Of a stretch of 64,000 nt of DNA, positions 1-11,512 are shown one piece after another. The DNA is taken from assembly GCA_963971405.1 (NCBI GenBank), contig OZ020488.1, positions 20,541,089 through 20,605,088 of the forward strand, written 5' to 3'. Below the pieces are notes generated by a model that saw nothing but the letters and a program-made list of their open reading frames with translations, was not told the origin of the DNA and ran no database searches. The translations under genes and the position numbers were made by a program. The stretch's first letter is position 1; the number at the start of each line of letters is the position of its first letter. This stretch comes from Psococerastis gibbosa (taxonomy: Eukaryota > Arthropoda > Insecta > Psocodea > Psocidae).

Positions 1-143
1 TGTATACTTGTCAAGCCAAATTTAATTTGGCAAGACTTAGCCTATTTATTCCAAGTGGAATGAATATCAATTTTTATGTTTTTGTTAGTTTTGATTTAAA
101 ATACACAAATTAGGAAGAACGAATATTTCTCATAGAAATACAT

Positions 144-408
144 TAACTGGAGCGGCGGGAGCCATAATATGCCTTACGAAGCACCCGTTAACCATAAGCC
201 AACTATCACAGATAAGTACCAACGCAAAAAATATCGAAGTCTTACTTACACATTGCAGCATAGCAGAACGGTTACCTGGACCCGGTCAAAAACTTTGTAC
301 TTAGCTTGTGCAGGCTACACTTATCACCAGGTTTCCCCGCCAAATTGCTTACTTCTCTTGTGCAGGCTACTCTAGCAGCCATATTGATAACGGTCTCCAG
401 CCCCGGGA
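144..408 (-). repeat. Interspersed repeat E, copy 1
   Basis: This ~265-bp stretch is homologous, in reverse complement, to 27332-27564. Shared blocks include CATAAGCCAACTATCA, the TATCGAAGTCTTA region and a GGACCCGGTC block. Inside each copy the motif CTTGTGCAGGCTA occurs twice, about 50 bp apart. I see no coding potential and no clear terminal inverted repeat. The family is unknown; a non-autonomous DNA element or an old retroelement end are both possible. Confidence 0.7.
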
Positions 409-511
409 TGATATTTCTTATTTACGGTAATGATTTCCAAATTGTTTGCAAGCAAAGCAGGCTTGAGCATATTCGACTAAATTAATTAACCTAAAATTAT
501 GATTGTAATTA

Positions 512-895
512 GGCGCCCATTCCACCGACCGGCTAGGGCTATTTACAAAAACGGTGACGTGATAGCAGACATTCAAGACTTAAGTGGCGTTTCCACCGAC
601 CTCGCATTGCTGAATGCAAATGACATTGACGGAAATTAGAATTTTTCTTTTTATAGAAATCTATTAAAATATTTGTATTTAACATATCCCATGACGCCAT
701 TTTTTAATTTTAGTTTGTTTGTTTGTGATTTTACTGTATGATCATTGATCAATTTTAACTATGGCATAGAGGAAAATAAACATTTCCGTCAATTCTGCAA
801 TGCGAGGTCGGTGGAAACCCCGCCTAAGTCTTGAATGTCTGCTACCACGTCACCGTTTTTGTAAATAGCCCTAGCCGGTCGGTGGAATGGGCGCC
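512..895. mobile_element. Family A foldback MITE (outer, nested host)
   Basis: This is a palindromic element flanked by TTA on both sides (509-511 and 896-898). The ends read GGCGCCCATTCCACCGACC and the reverse complement. The arms run through GGGCTATTTACAAAAACGG to the shared core GTGACGTGATAGCAGACATT and end in CAAGACT. A second element sits exactly in the central TTAA of the palindrome. The 3-bp TWA target duplication and short GGCG ends are typical of PIF/Harbinger MITEs; assignment to that superfamily is inference. Confidence 0.85.
584..824. mobile_element. Family A MITE nested in the palindrome centre
   Basis: This ~240-bp element is flanked by TAA at 581-583 and 825-827. Its arms (TTCCACCGACCTCGCATTGC and the near-perfect reverse complement) enclose an AT-rich centre containing TGATCATTGATCAATTTTAA. 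The centre matches, in reverse orientation, the inner element at 12121-12372. It replaces the loop of the outer element at 512-895. Confidence 0.85.
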
Positions 896-1198
896 TTATG
901 AAAAATTCGTCAGAAATCCAAGCTTTCTAAAAACTAAGACTATTTACCCGTCTGAGTTACGACCAATCTGTAAAATCTGTTTAGCGCACATTATCGTGTT
1001 TTTCTAGAGCAATAAAAGTGCAGGTGCAAAAAAAATATATATATTTTTTTTTTAATTGAATTTTTCATATTACAATTTTCCTATCTTTGCGGCTGTAAAA
1101 CGAGGAATTAATTATTTTATTCAGAAATACCCAGGGCAGTCTTGTTGACTAAATATTAAGAACTCATTAGAATGATAAATTGGTGTAATTACCTAACA

Positions 1199-1758
1199 GC
1201 AGCCTGATCATGGCGATTATAATACTGGTATTTATTTAAGGGCCAACCGGAGTCACCCATATTCCATTTTCTGTTCAAACTTAAATTTCTCATGAAATAT
1301 GGAACGCAGAACAATGAAAAAATACAGAGTCGCGAGAAGAATTTTTTCTCCTAATTTTAATATATAGTATGTGGCCTTAACTAACCCCAATTCGCCACAG
1401 TTGATGAACTCCTTCAACTTGAACTCCTGAGTGACCGTTATTTTTTGCGTATCAAGTTCACTAACTATAGCCGTTCGGTATTGATGATTGCAACATACTA
1501 TATATCAAAATTAGGAGAAGAAATTCTTCTTGCGACTCAGCATTTTTTCATTGTTCTACGTTCGATATTTCATGAGAAATTGAAGTTTACACAGAAATGG
1601 AATATCGGCGACTCCGGTTTACCCTTAATCCCCAGGTATTAAAAATATAAACAAACAAATTTTGAATAGGACTTTCCATTATAAAATTATTTTGTTTTCA
1701 ATTTTAATACCAGGGCATTAAATAAATACCGGTATTATAATCGCCATGATCAGGCTGC
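1199..1758. mobile_element. Long foldback element D1 (560-bp hairpin)
   Basis: The outer arms CAGCCTGATCATGGCGATTA (1199-) and its reverse complement (ending 1758) are nearly perfect over ~40 bp. A second pair of arms, 1240-1375 and 1490-1626, continues the hairpin at lower identity. The loop contains CGCCACAGTTGATGAACTCC, which resembles 32725-32760. No coding sequence is visible. This is a non-autonomous foldback DNA element; the superfamily was not determined. Confidence 0.8.
1627..1717. mobile_element. Mini-element with TTAA flanks inside D1 right arm
   Basis: This ~90-bp block is present only in the right arm of hairpin D1. It is bounded by CCCCAGGTATTAAAA and TTTTAATACCAGGG, an inverted repeat, with TTAA on each side. 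Related sequence occurs near 59875-59957. A TTAA target and CCC ends suggest a piggyBac-type MITE (inference). Confidence 0.6.
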
Positions 1759-2431
1759 AGGAACTACCTACAGAAGTTCAATAGATATTTAAGTGTCTAT
1801 TGTCTAACTAAACAGCTCCCTATTCGTCACCTGAGAAATTTTTTAGTCGATGAATTCCAATAAAATTAGCCTATAATGCCGGTTGTCGCTCAAAGAGTCC
1901 GCTGGTGATTAATAAACGGGATAATGTCCCAGAAATTCTAAAATAATATTTTCTGTCAAATTCTAGTTGAATGCAGCTCCCAACACTGTGTCGTCACATC
2001 TGACCTTGCCTCTATACACCTGTCCCAATTTTACACGTTTTTCATTCATTTTTGTAGGAATCTGGATATATACTGCTAAGCCTATTGTTAATATTCGACC
2101 ACTTCTATGGAATATAATCCTCTATCAGAATAAAATGGAATAAAATGTTTTGCAAACGCCACGGTCAAACATTTTCAATAACCAACATACTCTGTGAAAA
2201 ATTGTAAACAACCCTCAAGGCTGAGCTAGTATGTTCAGTTTCCCATAATAGCCAGCTAGTAAGGACCGGTTGCTCATTGGCTAAAACCTGAACTGACAGA
2301 AGTTGTAATGGCTAATTTTAGTTTCTAAGTTTTAAAAAAAATATTGCTATATATGTATGACGACTCCAAACAGTTTTTTTTTGTTGATACGTGACACTAC
2401 TACACTGGCTTCCACTGTCATGAAAACTTAA

Positions 2432-4114
2432 GAGTGTACAGCCCGTAGGAAATTGGCAACCCGAAATTTGTTACTTTTTATTATTTATTTAATTAACTAA
2501 GCATGTTATTAAAGATTTGGATCATCAAAGTTGTAGAAGACTACTAGAGGTACCGTCCTGGGACCAGTCCTCTTCTTAATATTTATTAACGACCTTTTAA
2601 AGCTTGATCTCGATTGCACCCTTTTGGGATTTGCAGATGACACGGTTCTTCACTTCAACAGTAAAACATGGGAAGAAACCTTTAATAAAGCAGAGAGGAC
2701 GTTACGTGTAGTTAAAAGCTGGCTTGATGAGAATAAACTTACTCTTAATATCGCAAAAACTGCCTACATACCCTTCTCTCTCTCACACGTAGGCCAACCA
2801 CCGCCACATCTCAGTTTAAAACTCCATAATAATTGCAACCTTAATCCATGCACATGTCAGATAATCGCAAAAACAAATACTATTAAATATTTAGGCGTTA
2901 CCATTGATAAGCATCTCAAGTGGCATGAACACATTCTCCTAACATCAAAACGAATTAGAAGAACCTATTACAAATTAAGGAAGCTAAGGTGTACACTTAA
3001 TGTTGATACTCTAAGACAAGTTTATCATGCTTTAGTCCAATCAATTTTCCAATATAGCATATTAGCCTGGGGTGGTGCTCATCCTTGCCATATATGCCCC
3101 CTAGAAACTGCTGTAAGAATAGCCATCAGGGTAGCTTTAGGGAAGCCTCGCCGCTACCCTTCAAATCTTCTTTTTAAGGAATTCAATGTCCTCCCATTGC
3201 CCTTGCTATATGCAAAACAACTTCTACTTTTCCGATTTAAAAGGGCAAAAACCATTCTTGGGCAAGGCGATTTCGTCCATCATAACATTAATACCAGACT
3301 TGGTACTGGACGCAACCTAAAAACTTTGAAACCGAATACGGAACACTTTATGCACTCGCATATGTATAAGTCTATTCCGTTGTACAATTCCCTACCGGAC
3401 AACATAAAAGACACCGTCAGCATAACAAGTTTCAGGACTCTTATTAACTACCTAATTTCTTCCAACCCTAATAACATCACGTCCTTACTTGGCAACTAGA
3501 GTTAATGAAAATTGGGATATATACTGTAACGTGCGGATGTTCTCTTAGTGTCGATTGTGAACCAATATTTTCATTTTTATTCTTTTAACGTACATTAATT
3601 CAGTTATTGCACAATTATTCTCTATTAACGTTTAAATTTTTTTTATATATTTATTTATTTATTACTTGTACTAATTTTCACTTGTGCTAATTTTTCACTT
3701 GTACTTTTGAAAGGGGGCCCAGCACGGGACTTTTCCTTTGGGCCCCTCCTCCATTTCTTTTTTAATATTGTAAATGTTGTTTTGATTTGATTTAATAAAT
3801 TTGATTTGAAATTTGATTTGACTTCGTGCATAATATAATAAGGTATTTATAGTTTTCGAAATTGTAGTTTTTTTTTATAAAATCGCTTTTACGTGAAAAG
3901 TTATTGTTTATAAAATATCTGCATGTTTATGAAAAAACTACAATTTCGAAAATTAAAAATATCTTATAATATGATGCCATGAAGTAGTCTTCTACAACTT
4001 TGATGAGCCAAATCTTAAATAACATGCTTAGTTAATTAAATAAAAAATAAAAAGGAATAAATTTCGGGTTGCAAAATTCCTAAATATAAATAAAATTCCT
4101 AAATTCCTACACTC
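2432..4114. mobile_element. Foldback element split by a LINE
   Basis: The left arm 2432-2545 (GGCAACCCGAAATTTGTTAC ... TTGTAGAAGACTACT) is the reverse complement of ~3985-4114. The inner arms 3816-3870 and 3925-3985 (TTTTCGAAATTGTAG and the complement) close the hairpin. The left arm is interrupted at 2545/3816 by a LINE fragment. Without the insert the element would be ~410 bp. It has no coding capacity. Confidence 0.8.
2546..3815 (+). mobile_element. 5'-truncated non-LTR retrotransposon (RT C-terminal part)
   Basis: An open frame runs from 2546 to the stop at 3497-3499 (~317 codons). It opens with a GTVLGPVLFLIFINDL motif and the catalytic GFADDT box, followed by thumb-region sequence with LGVTID and AWGGAH. 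This is the usual 3' half of a Jockey/CR1-type reverse transcriptase; clade assignment is tentative. A non-coding 3' tail ends in TTTGATTTGA repeats. The 5' end is truncated within the RT. The frame is uninterrupted, so the copy is fairly young. It landed in the left arm of a foldback element, with only a short possible ACT duplication. Confidence 0.88.
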
Positions 4115-4225
4115 ATGATCAAAGCTAGATAGATGTCTTTCGCAGTGTGGTTGATGCATTTAATTTGATAGAAATTTGATAACGTGTGCCTGTTAATTAA
4201 CTAAACCGTATAATAATAAAATATA

Positions 4226-4299
4226 TGGCCCATGGGGGGATCGAACCCACGACCTTCGCGTTATTAGCACGACGCTCTAACCAACTGAGCTAATGGGCC
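4226..4299 (-). tRNA. tRNA-Ile (anticodon AAU)
   Basis: Read on the minus strand, the sequence folds as a full cloverleaf. The acceptor stem is GGCCCAT/ATGGGCC with discriminator A. The D arm is AGCTCAGTTGGTTAGAGC, the anticodon loop is CTAATAA (anticodon AAT) with stem TCGTG/CGCGA, and the T arm contains GGTTCGATCCC. Internal polymerase III boxes A (TAGCTCAGTTGG) and B (GGTTCGATCCC) are intact. A TTTT stop lies a few bases downstream (AAAA at 4218-4221 on the plus strand). There is no intron and no SINE tail, so this looks like a working gene. Confidence 0.96.
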
Positions 4300-4572
4300 G
4301 ATGTTGAGGTTGGAACATTAGATACCCTTTAAGTGCTCCCGTTATCAATTTCATTCATAATAGTGTAAATTTTATTATCTTTCATTCTAAGAAATGTTTT
4401 TCAAGTAATTAATAGTAAAATCAATAGCTAGTACGAGATGTTTGTATTGCTTGGTTACTTTTGTCAATATTTTAATTGTATATCTTACTGTACACTAACG
4501 CCAATCGGTGTTAGTCACGGCCACATACATGTATCAAAATGTAGAGGAGTATTTCTTTAAACCTACCTTTAG

Positions 4573-4796
4573 TACCTGTAGAGTAGCGGTAAAGACTGCG
4601 ACTTTCCCCCGAAAGGTTGTTGGTTCGAGTCCCACACTTGCTACATTTTCTGGCCATGCTTCGGAGGGCATGTAAAGCAGGCGGTCCCGGGCTTTACTAG
4701 TTGAGTGTTGAGTGTAAGCGAGGGCTTTGTGGCCTAACTCCGCTGGGCTGGCTTAGTAATAGAACAAAAAAAGTCAATATTTATTTATTTTTTTTT
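4573..4796 (+). mobile_element. tRNA-derived SINE, copy 1
   Basis: The head has a box-B-like GGTTGTTGGTTCGAGTCCCA. The body contains GCTTCGGAGGGCATGTAAAG and TAACTCCGCTGGGCTGGC, and the tail is GTCAATATTTATTTATTT. The same order occurs at 24691-24908, 53610-53835, 59525-59702 (-) and 59985-60190 (-). The 5' end is approximate. Confidence 0.85.
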
Positions 4797-4799
4797 TTT

Positions 4800-6000
4800 A
4801 AGGAGATGTGACATTACTGATATCTCTATATATCGTAATTTATATATCCTGTGTAATTTGATTTTATTATTATTAAAAAAAAACTATATTAGGGGTGTCC
4901 GATTTTGTATTGGAAGATGACATGACTTCAAGGGCTTGTATAGTCCCGTCACGATTAGATAAAGTTTTTATAAGGAATAGTGGGGGGCCCCATGTTCCAA
5001 TGCATAGCGTGCCTCCACTAGGATTCCACTTAAGAGCAAATTGGAGTTTTTTGTACATAGAAATATCGATCATAGGGCCGTGAAAAATAGTCGTTAAATT
5101 AACAGAAGCTAGGCCTACATTTCGATAATATATGACATAGGCCCTACTGACATCGAATGGCAGCAGTTCTTGAACTCTTTCCTCGGGTCTACCTCACCAA
5201 TCGTTTCTTTCCACAAATCAAATTAAATAATTGTGGCCAATCTTAGCTATAGAGAGGCACGTATCATGCATCAAAAAGCTCAGAAAAAATTCTTTTGTCT
5301 GTCCTGTTATTTTCGACAACTCTACTATTGATATTTCATTTTTCACTTTTTAGGCTTCTCCCCCTCCAATTGCCTTTTAACATGATTTACAAACGAGGTG
5401 GGGCCCGCGAGGGTTTGCTCTTTTTCCGCGTCTCTGCCACGCTAATTGGGGGAATGTTACACGAAAAATGCCATTAATCAAAGTCCCGTAGCTCGAGACT
5501 GACACTGGCGGAAGAGGCTGGTTAACATATCATCTAGAAGATTTTGTCAGTTATATTACGTACCGTAACTCAGCAGTGCAGCTATTTGTTACCTTTTCAA
5601 TTCCAGCGGGGGGTAAGTTGCTGGCGTGGGGGATAAAGGGGAAGGTGTAGGTAATTAAAGGATCCATCACAAAGGATTTGTTACCTTGGTGTTGATTACC
5701 CACCTTGTTTTATTTGCTTAATTTGTAGCGCTGTGTGGGCTATATTGTAGAAAATTTCCCCCGCCTGTCGGATTGGCTCACTATGTTAGAATGGCGGCTA
5801 AATTTAGCGCGCATGAGACGCTGTGTACTTATCGTAATATTATCATATTAATAATGAACGCTATGTGTAAATAGTTTCTTTTTAAGGCTCGGCAGGTTGA
5901 AATGGATTCAAAGCGTTCGATTCCCATTATAATACAGTAGGATAACTATCGTATTGTGTTTTAATTTTTATTATTAGCTACAGTAACATGTTTCTGCTAG
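4800..6000. other. No gene recognised
   Basis: I see no conserved protein, RNA or repeat signature that I can name here. The short open frames at 4873-5083 and 5295-5477 have no recognisable similarity. A G/C-richer patch at 5390-5460 is the only compositional change. Confidence 0.5.
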
Positions 6001-6280
6001 GCCCGGTACAAATGGACGATTCGAACGGCAGTGATACGCTGATACATTGTCATGGGTGCGAATGGGCTGGTGCCAAACCCCAGAGTCTACTGGAAGTTGA
6101 GCAAATTTGAGATTTCTGTCGCGGGCTTGTCCCGAGTGCCCGGTTTTCGACCTTGAAATATTGAGAAGTTTGCTAAAAAAAGAGACGGTTTTTTCTTACC
6201 AACCAATCATCAGCCCTTTTACTCCCATGACAGATTTCTCAGCGGATCGCTGTCATTCGAATCGTCCGTTTGTACCTGGC
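6001..6280. mobile_element. Foldback MITE, ~57-bp inverted ends
   Basis: The left end GCCCGGTACAAATGGACGAT continues to 6055. It is matched in reverse complement by 6224-6280, which ends TCGTCCGTTTGTACCTGGC. The interior is ~170 bp without coding capacity and with weaker residual complementarity. The superfamily is not determined. Confidence 0.75.
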
Positions 6281-6294
6281 ATAAATGAGAAATG

Positions 6295-6824
6295 TACCCC
6301 ATTTGCGGAATAGCTCCTCCATCCATCCGAAGATCGGCTGCAGCTGCCGCTGAAAGAACGAGGCAAATACAAGACCGAAAGCACGTCATGTTCGGACAAG
6401 TACCGGCTCCACGACGTCTATCGTCGCGCAAGAGTTTTCTCCGAACCACTGACCCTCTGCCAAGCTCTATCCAAGACTATCGACTTCTGATGTGGCGACA
6501 AGCCCACCCTCAAATTCCACACCAAAACGAGAGCTTGATGTCTGGCTCCGAACAACCTTTTCCGATCTGGCGCGAGTTGAATCGCCTGCGATCTGGAGCT
6601 CCTCTTTGCAGAACCACCGCTGCACGATGGGGCCTCATACCGCCTGACGACGTTGCCTGCGATTGCGGTGCAACCCAGGATCCCGCACATATGCTGGTGT
6701 GCCCGAACCTTCCGGCACCTTGCACAGCCTCTGACCTCTATGACGCCAACGACAAGGCCGTCCAGGCCGCCTTCTACTGGAATAATAAGCGTGTTGCTCG
6801 GACACGCTAAGTAAGTAAGTAAGT
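6295..6824 (+). mobile_element. 5'-truncated LINE, C-terminal zinc-knuckle fragment
   Basis: The insert is bounded by an 11-bp target duplication, AATGAGAAATG, at 6284-6294 and 6825-6835. It encodes the last ~170 codons of a LINE ORF2, with GIAPPSIRR near the start and a C-terminal zinc-knuckle-like CDCGATQDPAHMLVCPN. The stop sits in a TAAG-repeat tail (6810-6824). The frame is open to its end. The apparent ATG at 6292 lies in the host duplication and is not a real start. A short piece of the same 3' end lies near 26455-26500 on the minus strand. Confidence 0.88.
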
Positions 6825-6839
6825 AATGAGAAATGCTAC

Positions 6840-9180
6840 AAATTACAGTTTACCATCGTGCCAGCTAGGGCTAGAACCATCAAATTCTGAATTTAAACTG
6901 AAAGAATGTAAGAAATGTGAAACTATAAGAATGTACTCGCATTAAATGAACTTAGCTGTGAAACATCCTGACCAGGAAATACCTACGAGTATGGTACGAT
7001 ATATTATATTGTATATTCATTGGTAATCTTTGCATTTAGTCCTTTAGGGACCAAAGTGTTGCCTTATCAATTTTTCTTGATATTTTTACGAACTGAATGT
7101 ATAAGACGACAAATATATATGAATGAATAAGACGACAAATATAGTTAACTAGTTACACTCTAGTTTATTAAATCCACTCTTCTAAACGAAACCTATCTCA
7201 TATCATAACAAACGATGTGTCGAAATATCATATCCAGAAATTTCAATTTTCCCTGAGACGAAGTGGATATATCAAAGTAAATGTGAAGAAAGATTGAAAA
7301 TTGGGCTTTCTTATTTACATATTTGGCTTTGTGGAGGGTTTAGTTGCAATTTAATAAACTTAACCATGAATATTAAAATTTGAATGCATATTCTGGGTTG
7401 TCCGCCTTGAAATGTTACATCCAGACACCAATAAGATAGCCTATCATTACGTGCAGCTACCATCCATCGCGTTTTCTGTGCCTACGTAGAGCGCATTTAC
7501 AATTTACAATTTTAATCCTTTGGAAATTTTGTTATTTTTAACTAGCCTAATGGACTCCATTTGAGAAATTGATGTCCATCTTTCCTTGTTTCACCTTAGT
7601 TTTTCATGTGTTGCCCTGGAGAAACGTTCATGATCTATCCACCGGCTAATGTTCATTTTCATATATATTATAAAAACTGCATATGCTAAGAATTACGTAA
7701 ACATTTATGTATACTTTTTATTATTTATTTTTCTTTTCTTTGGTAGGTATCCAAGCTGCAGGTTATACTGCATACTGTATGTAAGCCTAGCATAGGCGCT
7801 GGTTCAGTTCAAACCTGTAGAGTTAGTTGTAGTTAATTACACATGAAATAGAAAAGCTTACTTTAATGATAAGATTTTAGGGTTGGAATGTTGGGTGAGA
7901 TCAATACAGTTATCTGAGATAAATTCAGACGCGATTAACTCTGGCAATACTTCGTCTCCATGGCAACAGTCTTCTAACTAATTCTAAGCCCCAAAGTTTG
8001 GTTGCTCAAGACAATCAATATGGCATAGGTGCGTAATGTTTCGCATGAAATTGACCATGGCGGCTACAGTCATTGAGAGGTAACGTCACAGCCCTATTGT
8101 TTCACTTTTTTGATTGGTTGGTCGCAAGCATTATCCTTTACGAAAGATTAATTAATTAATCTAAAATACCTACTCTTTCAATACAAGCAACAGCAAATTG
8201 TTTTGAACGGTCCTTCGGTTACGCGTTACCTAATGGGCTCCCAACAGACTCAACTATCCGCATGACGCACCCATCATAGCGTCTACACACCAAAAACAAG
8301 TTTACCCCATTGGTCCTGTGCTTCCTAAAAAAATATATATATACTAGAGCCGCGCCCTTAAGTCTGCTTAATAAATAAATAAATAGGGTGATCTGATCGA
8401 CCGAGACTCGATCATTGCAAGTAAAATGTATGGCCTTTTTCAAATCTATTTCCTATTTACAAATAAAATATTATTTAAAATTTCTTTCTTTGTGCAACCT
8501 GTACCTAGGTAACATTAACGATTTGTGGGGGAAAGACTTTTCAGTGCAATTCTATCTAATTAGGTATATAACTCTGTCTTTGACCATTTGATGTTTGCGA
8601 ATAATTTAAAAATACTATAGAATAAGTTCAGTGGGCTGGATAAAACCATTTTATGATTTTGGTTTTGGCTCAGATCAAAGATTAATGAAAAATTTTGCAA
8701 TGATTTTATTTCTTTTTTCATTAAATTGTGGAAGTGGTTTTGGAATTTAGCCAGCAGTGGCTGTAGAATCTCTCAACGATACAGGCCGTGGCACCCTTGT
8801 ATGTTTATGTGTCCAATGCCATTAGACTTTATACAGACTTGGTGATGGGCGGTGCAGTTTCTGGACTTGATGTTTTATTTGGATTCTTTGATGTATGGAC
8901 AGCTGCCTTTTTCCGGGTGTTGATACTTGTGTTCCTGATGACGGAGTCCCATAGACATGCATCATGATTAAAAAATAATTGTAACAACTCTGGAACGGTG
9001 ACATTTCTGAATCCTGCATGTATGGACATTGTTTAAAGTTGTTTCAAAATAGCTTGCCAAAAGGGCCAATTTATTTCTAGTTACTGTTTGTTTATACCCG
9101 ACTATTGACATATTTTATTCTAAGTAATTATAATGCTGTCCTATTTATGTGTAAGTATAGTGGATAGTTATTAGGGAGGC
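6840..9180. other. Intergenic stretch without recognised gene
   Basis: I see no host exon here. A 7-bp-plus direct repeat (AATAAGACGACAAATAT) occurs at 7108-7143. A low-complexity block at 8320-8385 (TA repeat, AAATA repeat next to CCGCGCCCTTAA) resembles 24030-24072. The open frame at 8219-8443 (-) has no recognisable similarity. Confidence 0.5.
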
Positions 9181-9189
9181 TCCGACTTA

Positions 9190-9329
9190 GGCCCAAATTC
9201 CACCGACCTCGTTTTTGATCGTGAGCGTGATATTGACGTGGTAGCAGACATTAAAGACAGTCTAAAAGTGTCTGCTACCACGTCAATATCACGCTCACGT
9301 TCAAAAACTACGTCGGTGGACTTTCCGCC
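9190..9329. mobile_element. Family A foldback MITE
   Basis: The left flank is TTA (9187-9189) and the right flank is TAA (9330-9332). The arms are GGCCCAAATTCCACCGACCT and its imperfect reverse complement, passing through GAGCGTGATA to the shared core TTGACGTGGTAGCAGACATT. The loop is short (AAAGACAGTCTAAAAG). It is a nearly perfect 140-bp hairpin. Confidence 0.85.
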
Positions 9330-9334
9330 TAATT

Positions 9335-11512
9335 GTCCGATGGAATGGTTTTCAACCGACATCTACGATTTTCCCCGCCCTATTACGACATAGAGGAGTT
9401 CGGAGGGAACTGTTGCGCGGCATAGAATGAGCGGAATACGTGGAGAGCACTAGTATATTGTAATACCGACTGCATAATAACAATACAATATACTTTTTCA
9501 GACGTTTCTATCGAAAAACCAAGACATGCTTGCTGGCAAAATAATTCGGGTTTGTTACTCAATTTAACATAATATCTGAGTTATACAGAGTCAATGGAAA
9601 GGTTTTACATTGATTGATTATTATTTTTTGTCCCAGAACCAAACAATCTGCCGGAAATGAATTTTGTTTATATGCATAAACAGTCAATTGTATTGTACTA
9701 TCTGCCTATTTAGAAAATATTATGTGAACAATTTATGAGTTTTTTTAGTAGTTTTAAAATTTTCTTTTGGGATACAAAACCCTTAAATTCGAGTTAGCCC
9801 AAAACTGAACGTGAAACAACCCTGTTTAATTTTAGTGAACCTACATGCATACAAAATCCATCGTTCATAAAGTACTTTGACTGCAATCGATGAAAAGGCG
9901 ATTCGACGAACTGTGAATATCCTATACTCACAAACAAACTATTTTCATTCCAAATAATAAATAGGACATATAGCTCACCCGTAGATGTCCAAAATTTTTG
10001 TTAAATCCCCCAAAATATTGATGATTCAGTGTAAAAATATGGCTGAAGTTAATTCGCAACAGAGCCCCACCATCGTGTTTCTTGACGCCACTTCTCAATT
10101 GGCAATCACAATTAGCTATAAAACATGTCATAACTTTGGCTATAAATACATACTGTACGATAGACGGATGGAGGAGAGGAAAACTTACATAGGGAATCCA
10201 GCGATTACTGGCTTTTCTGCTTCATTTGATTTCACTTCTGCGCTAGGCATTATTTCTCCGCATTATTGTCGTATTTAAAGCTCTGTGGTTTGTGTTAGGT
10301 GTATTAGGTTAGCCTCGTCTTAAGTAGCAGTTTGAGGAGTTACTATATCACCGACAAACCCTTTCTGCACTTAATAAAATTTTACTCCATGATGATCTCG
10401 AAATGATGGTGAGTGATGAACACCCCGTTTATTTATTTACGTAGCTTATTGCTGGCTGGAAGTTGGTAGACGCAATGCTGCTGACAGTTCAACGGCTATT
10501 TGAAAGGTTTCATCAGACTTAGAAGTGCCAGACTTAGAAGTGACAGTATCCTATGTTTATTAAACTTTAGATATTGCTTAGATATGCTTGAGCTTCTCTG
10601 ATGTTGTGTATGTTGGCAAATTATAAATGGAATGTCATTTTCTATTTATCACATTTACCACTCGAGAGTCATGTGAGTATTTAGGCAACCATTGCACTTG
10701 ATACCGTACAATATGTTCAACCTAGCTCCAACTGGAGCTTTTTTTTCTCAGTTCACATTGATATACTGAATATACAGTATATCGTGGCAATTTGCCATCG
10801 GTGGTTAGCACTTAGAGCTATTCCGATTATTTATCAGGAGGACAGCTTTTCTGCAGCCACGATTTACCCCGCCCCAAAATATGGGACTATTCATTTTTCA
10901 AAGAAAATGCGATCCTTACTCTTTTTTGTTCCCAATTCTACATACATATAAACATCTGCAAATTATAATGTTGTGTATCTAATTTGTCTTCTCTTCATAA
11001 CTAAATAATAATAAATAAGGGCTATATTTGAACGTTTTGTGCATATTCTGCCTTCAAGGTGAGCAAGTGTCAGATCGTGGAAACTTTGGTAATGGGGGTT
11101 CTGTTGGGGCGATTCTTCCAGAAATTGCTCTGGGTTTTATTAACACTACGACAAAATTACCTAATCTGCAAGCACAAGGTACCAAGCTATCTTATTCCCA
11201 GCGCTAAAAATGTAAAAAAAAAACGCTGTAGAATAGCACTTATATATTAGCAATTCGAGATAATTGAGGCTAAAGCTTGTAACTCAATTGAAAATGTATG
11301 GGTGTACCCCTTTTCCATTAATTCTCGCGTTGTTAAAATGACATTCCGATGTTCCTGTTGGTTTCTAGGACAAAGAGCAGCTAGAGTAACAGCCTGGTAC
11401 ACTTGACTCCAAACCTCAAAAATATGCCACTTGCACCCCTTGGCTCATTTATTGTTTTGTCTATAAAAATTGAGTAATTTAATTATATCTTTCGTCTTTT
11501 CTTGTCTTTTAG
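9335..11512. other. Region upstream of first recognised SLC6 exon
   Basis: The 5' exon(s) and promoter of the SLC6 gene must lie here or further upstream, but I could not identify them. The expected first coding exon must end after the first base of a codon. Small open frames at 9985-10278 and 11059-11250 have no recognisable domain. Confidence 0.4.

Noticed and set aside
169-375. 68-codon open frame at the left end
   Set aside because: It lies inside repeat E; the homologous sequence at 27332-27564 does not keep the frame.
1445-1642. 65-codon open frame
   Set aside because: It lies in the arm of hairpin D1. The complementary arm explains the sequence and there is no protein signature.
4626-4650. 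Possible second tRNA gene (GGTTCGAGTCCCA)
   Set aside because: The box-B-like motif belongs to the SINE head. No acceptor stem or cloverleaf closes around it.
8320-8385. CRISPR-like or satellite array
   Set aside because: Only short AT and AAATA simple repeats are present; there are no regularly spaced unique spacers anywhere in the window.
9171-9362. 63-codon open frame rich in S and R (-)
   Set aside because: It is the translation of a family A palindrome.
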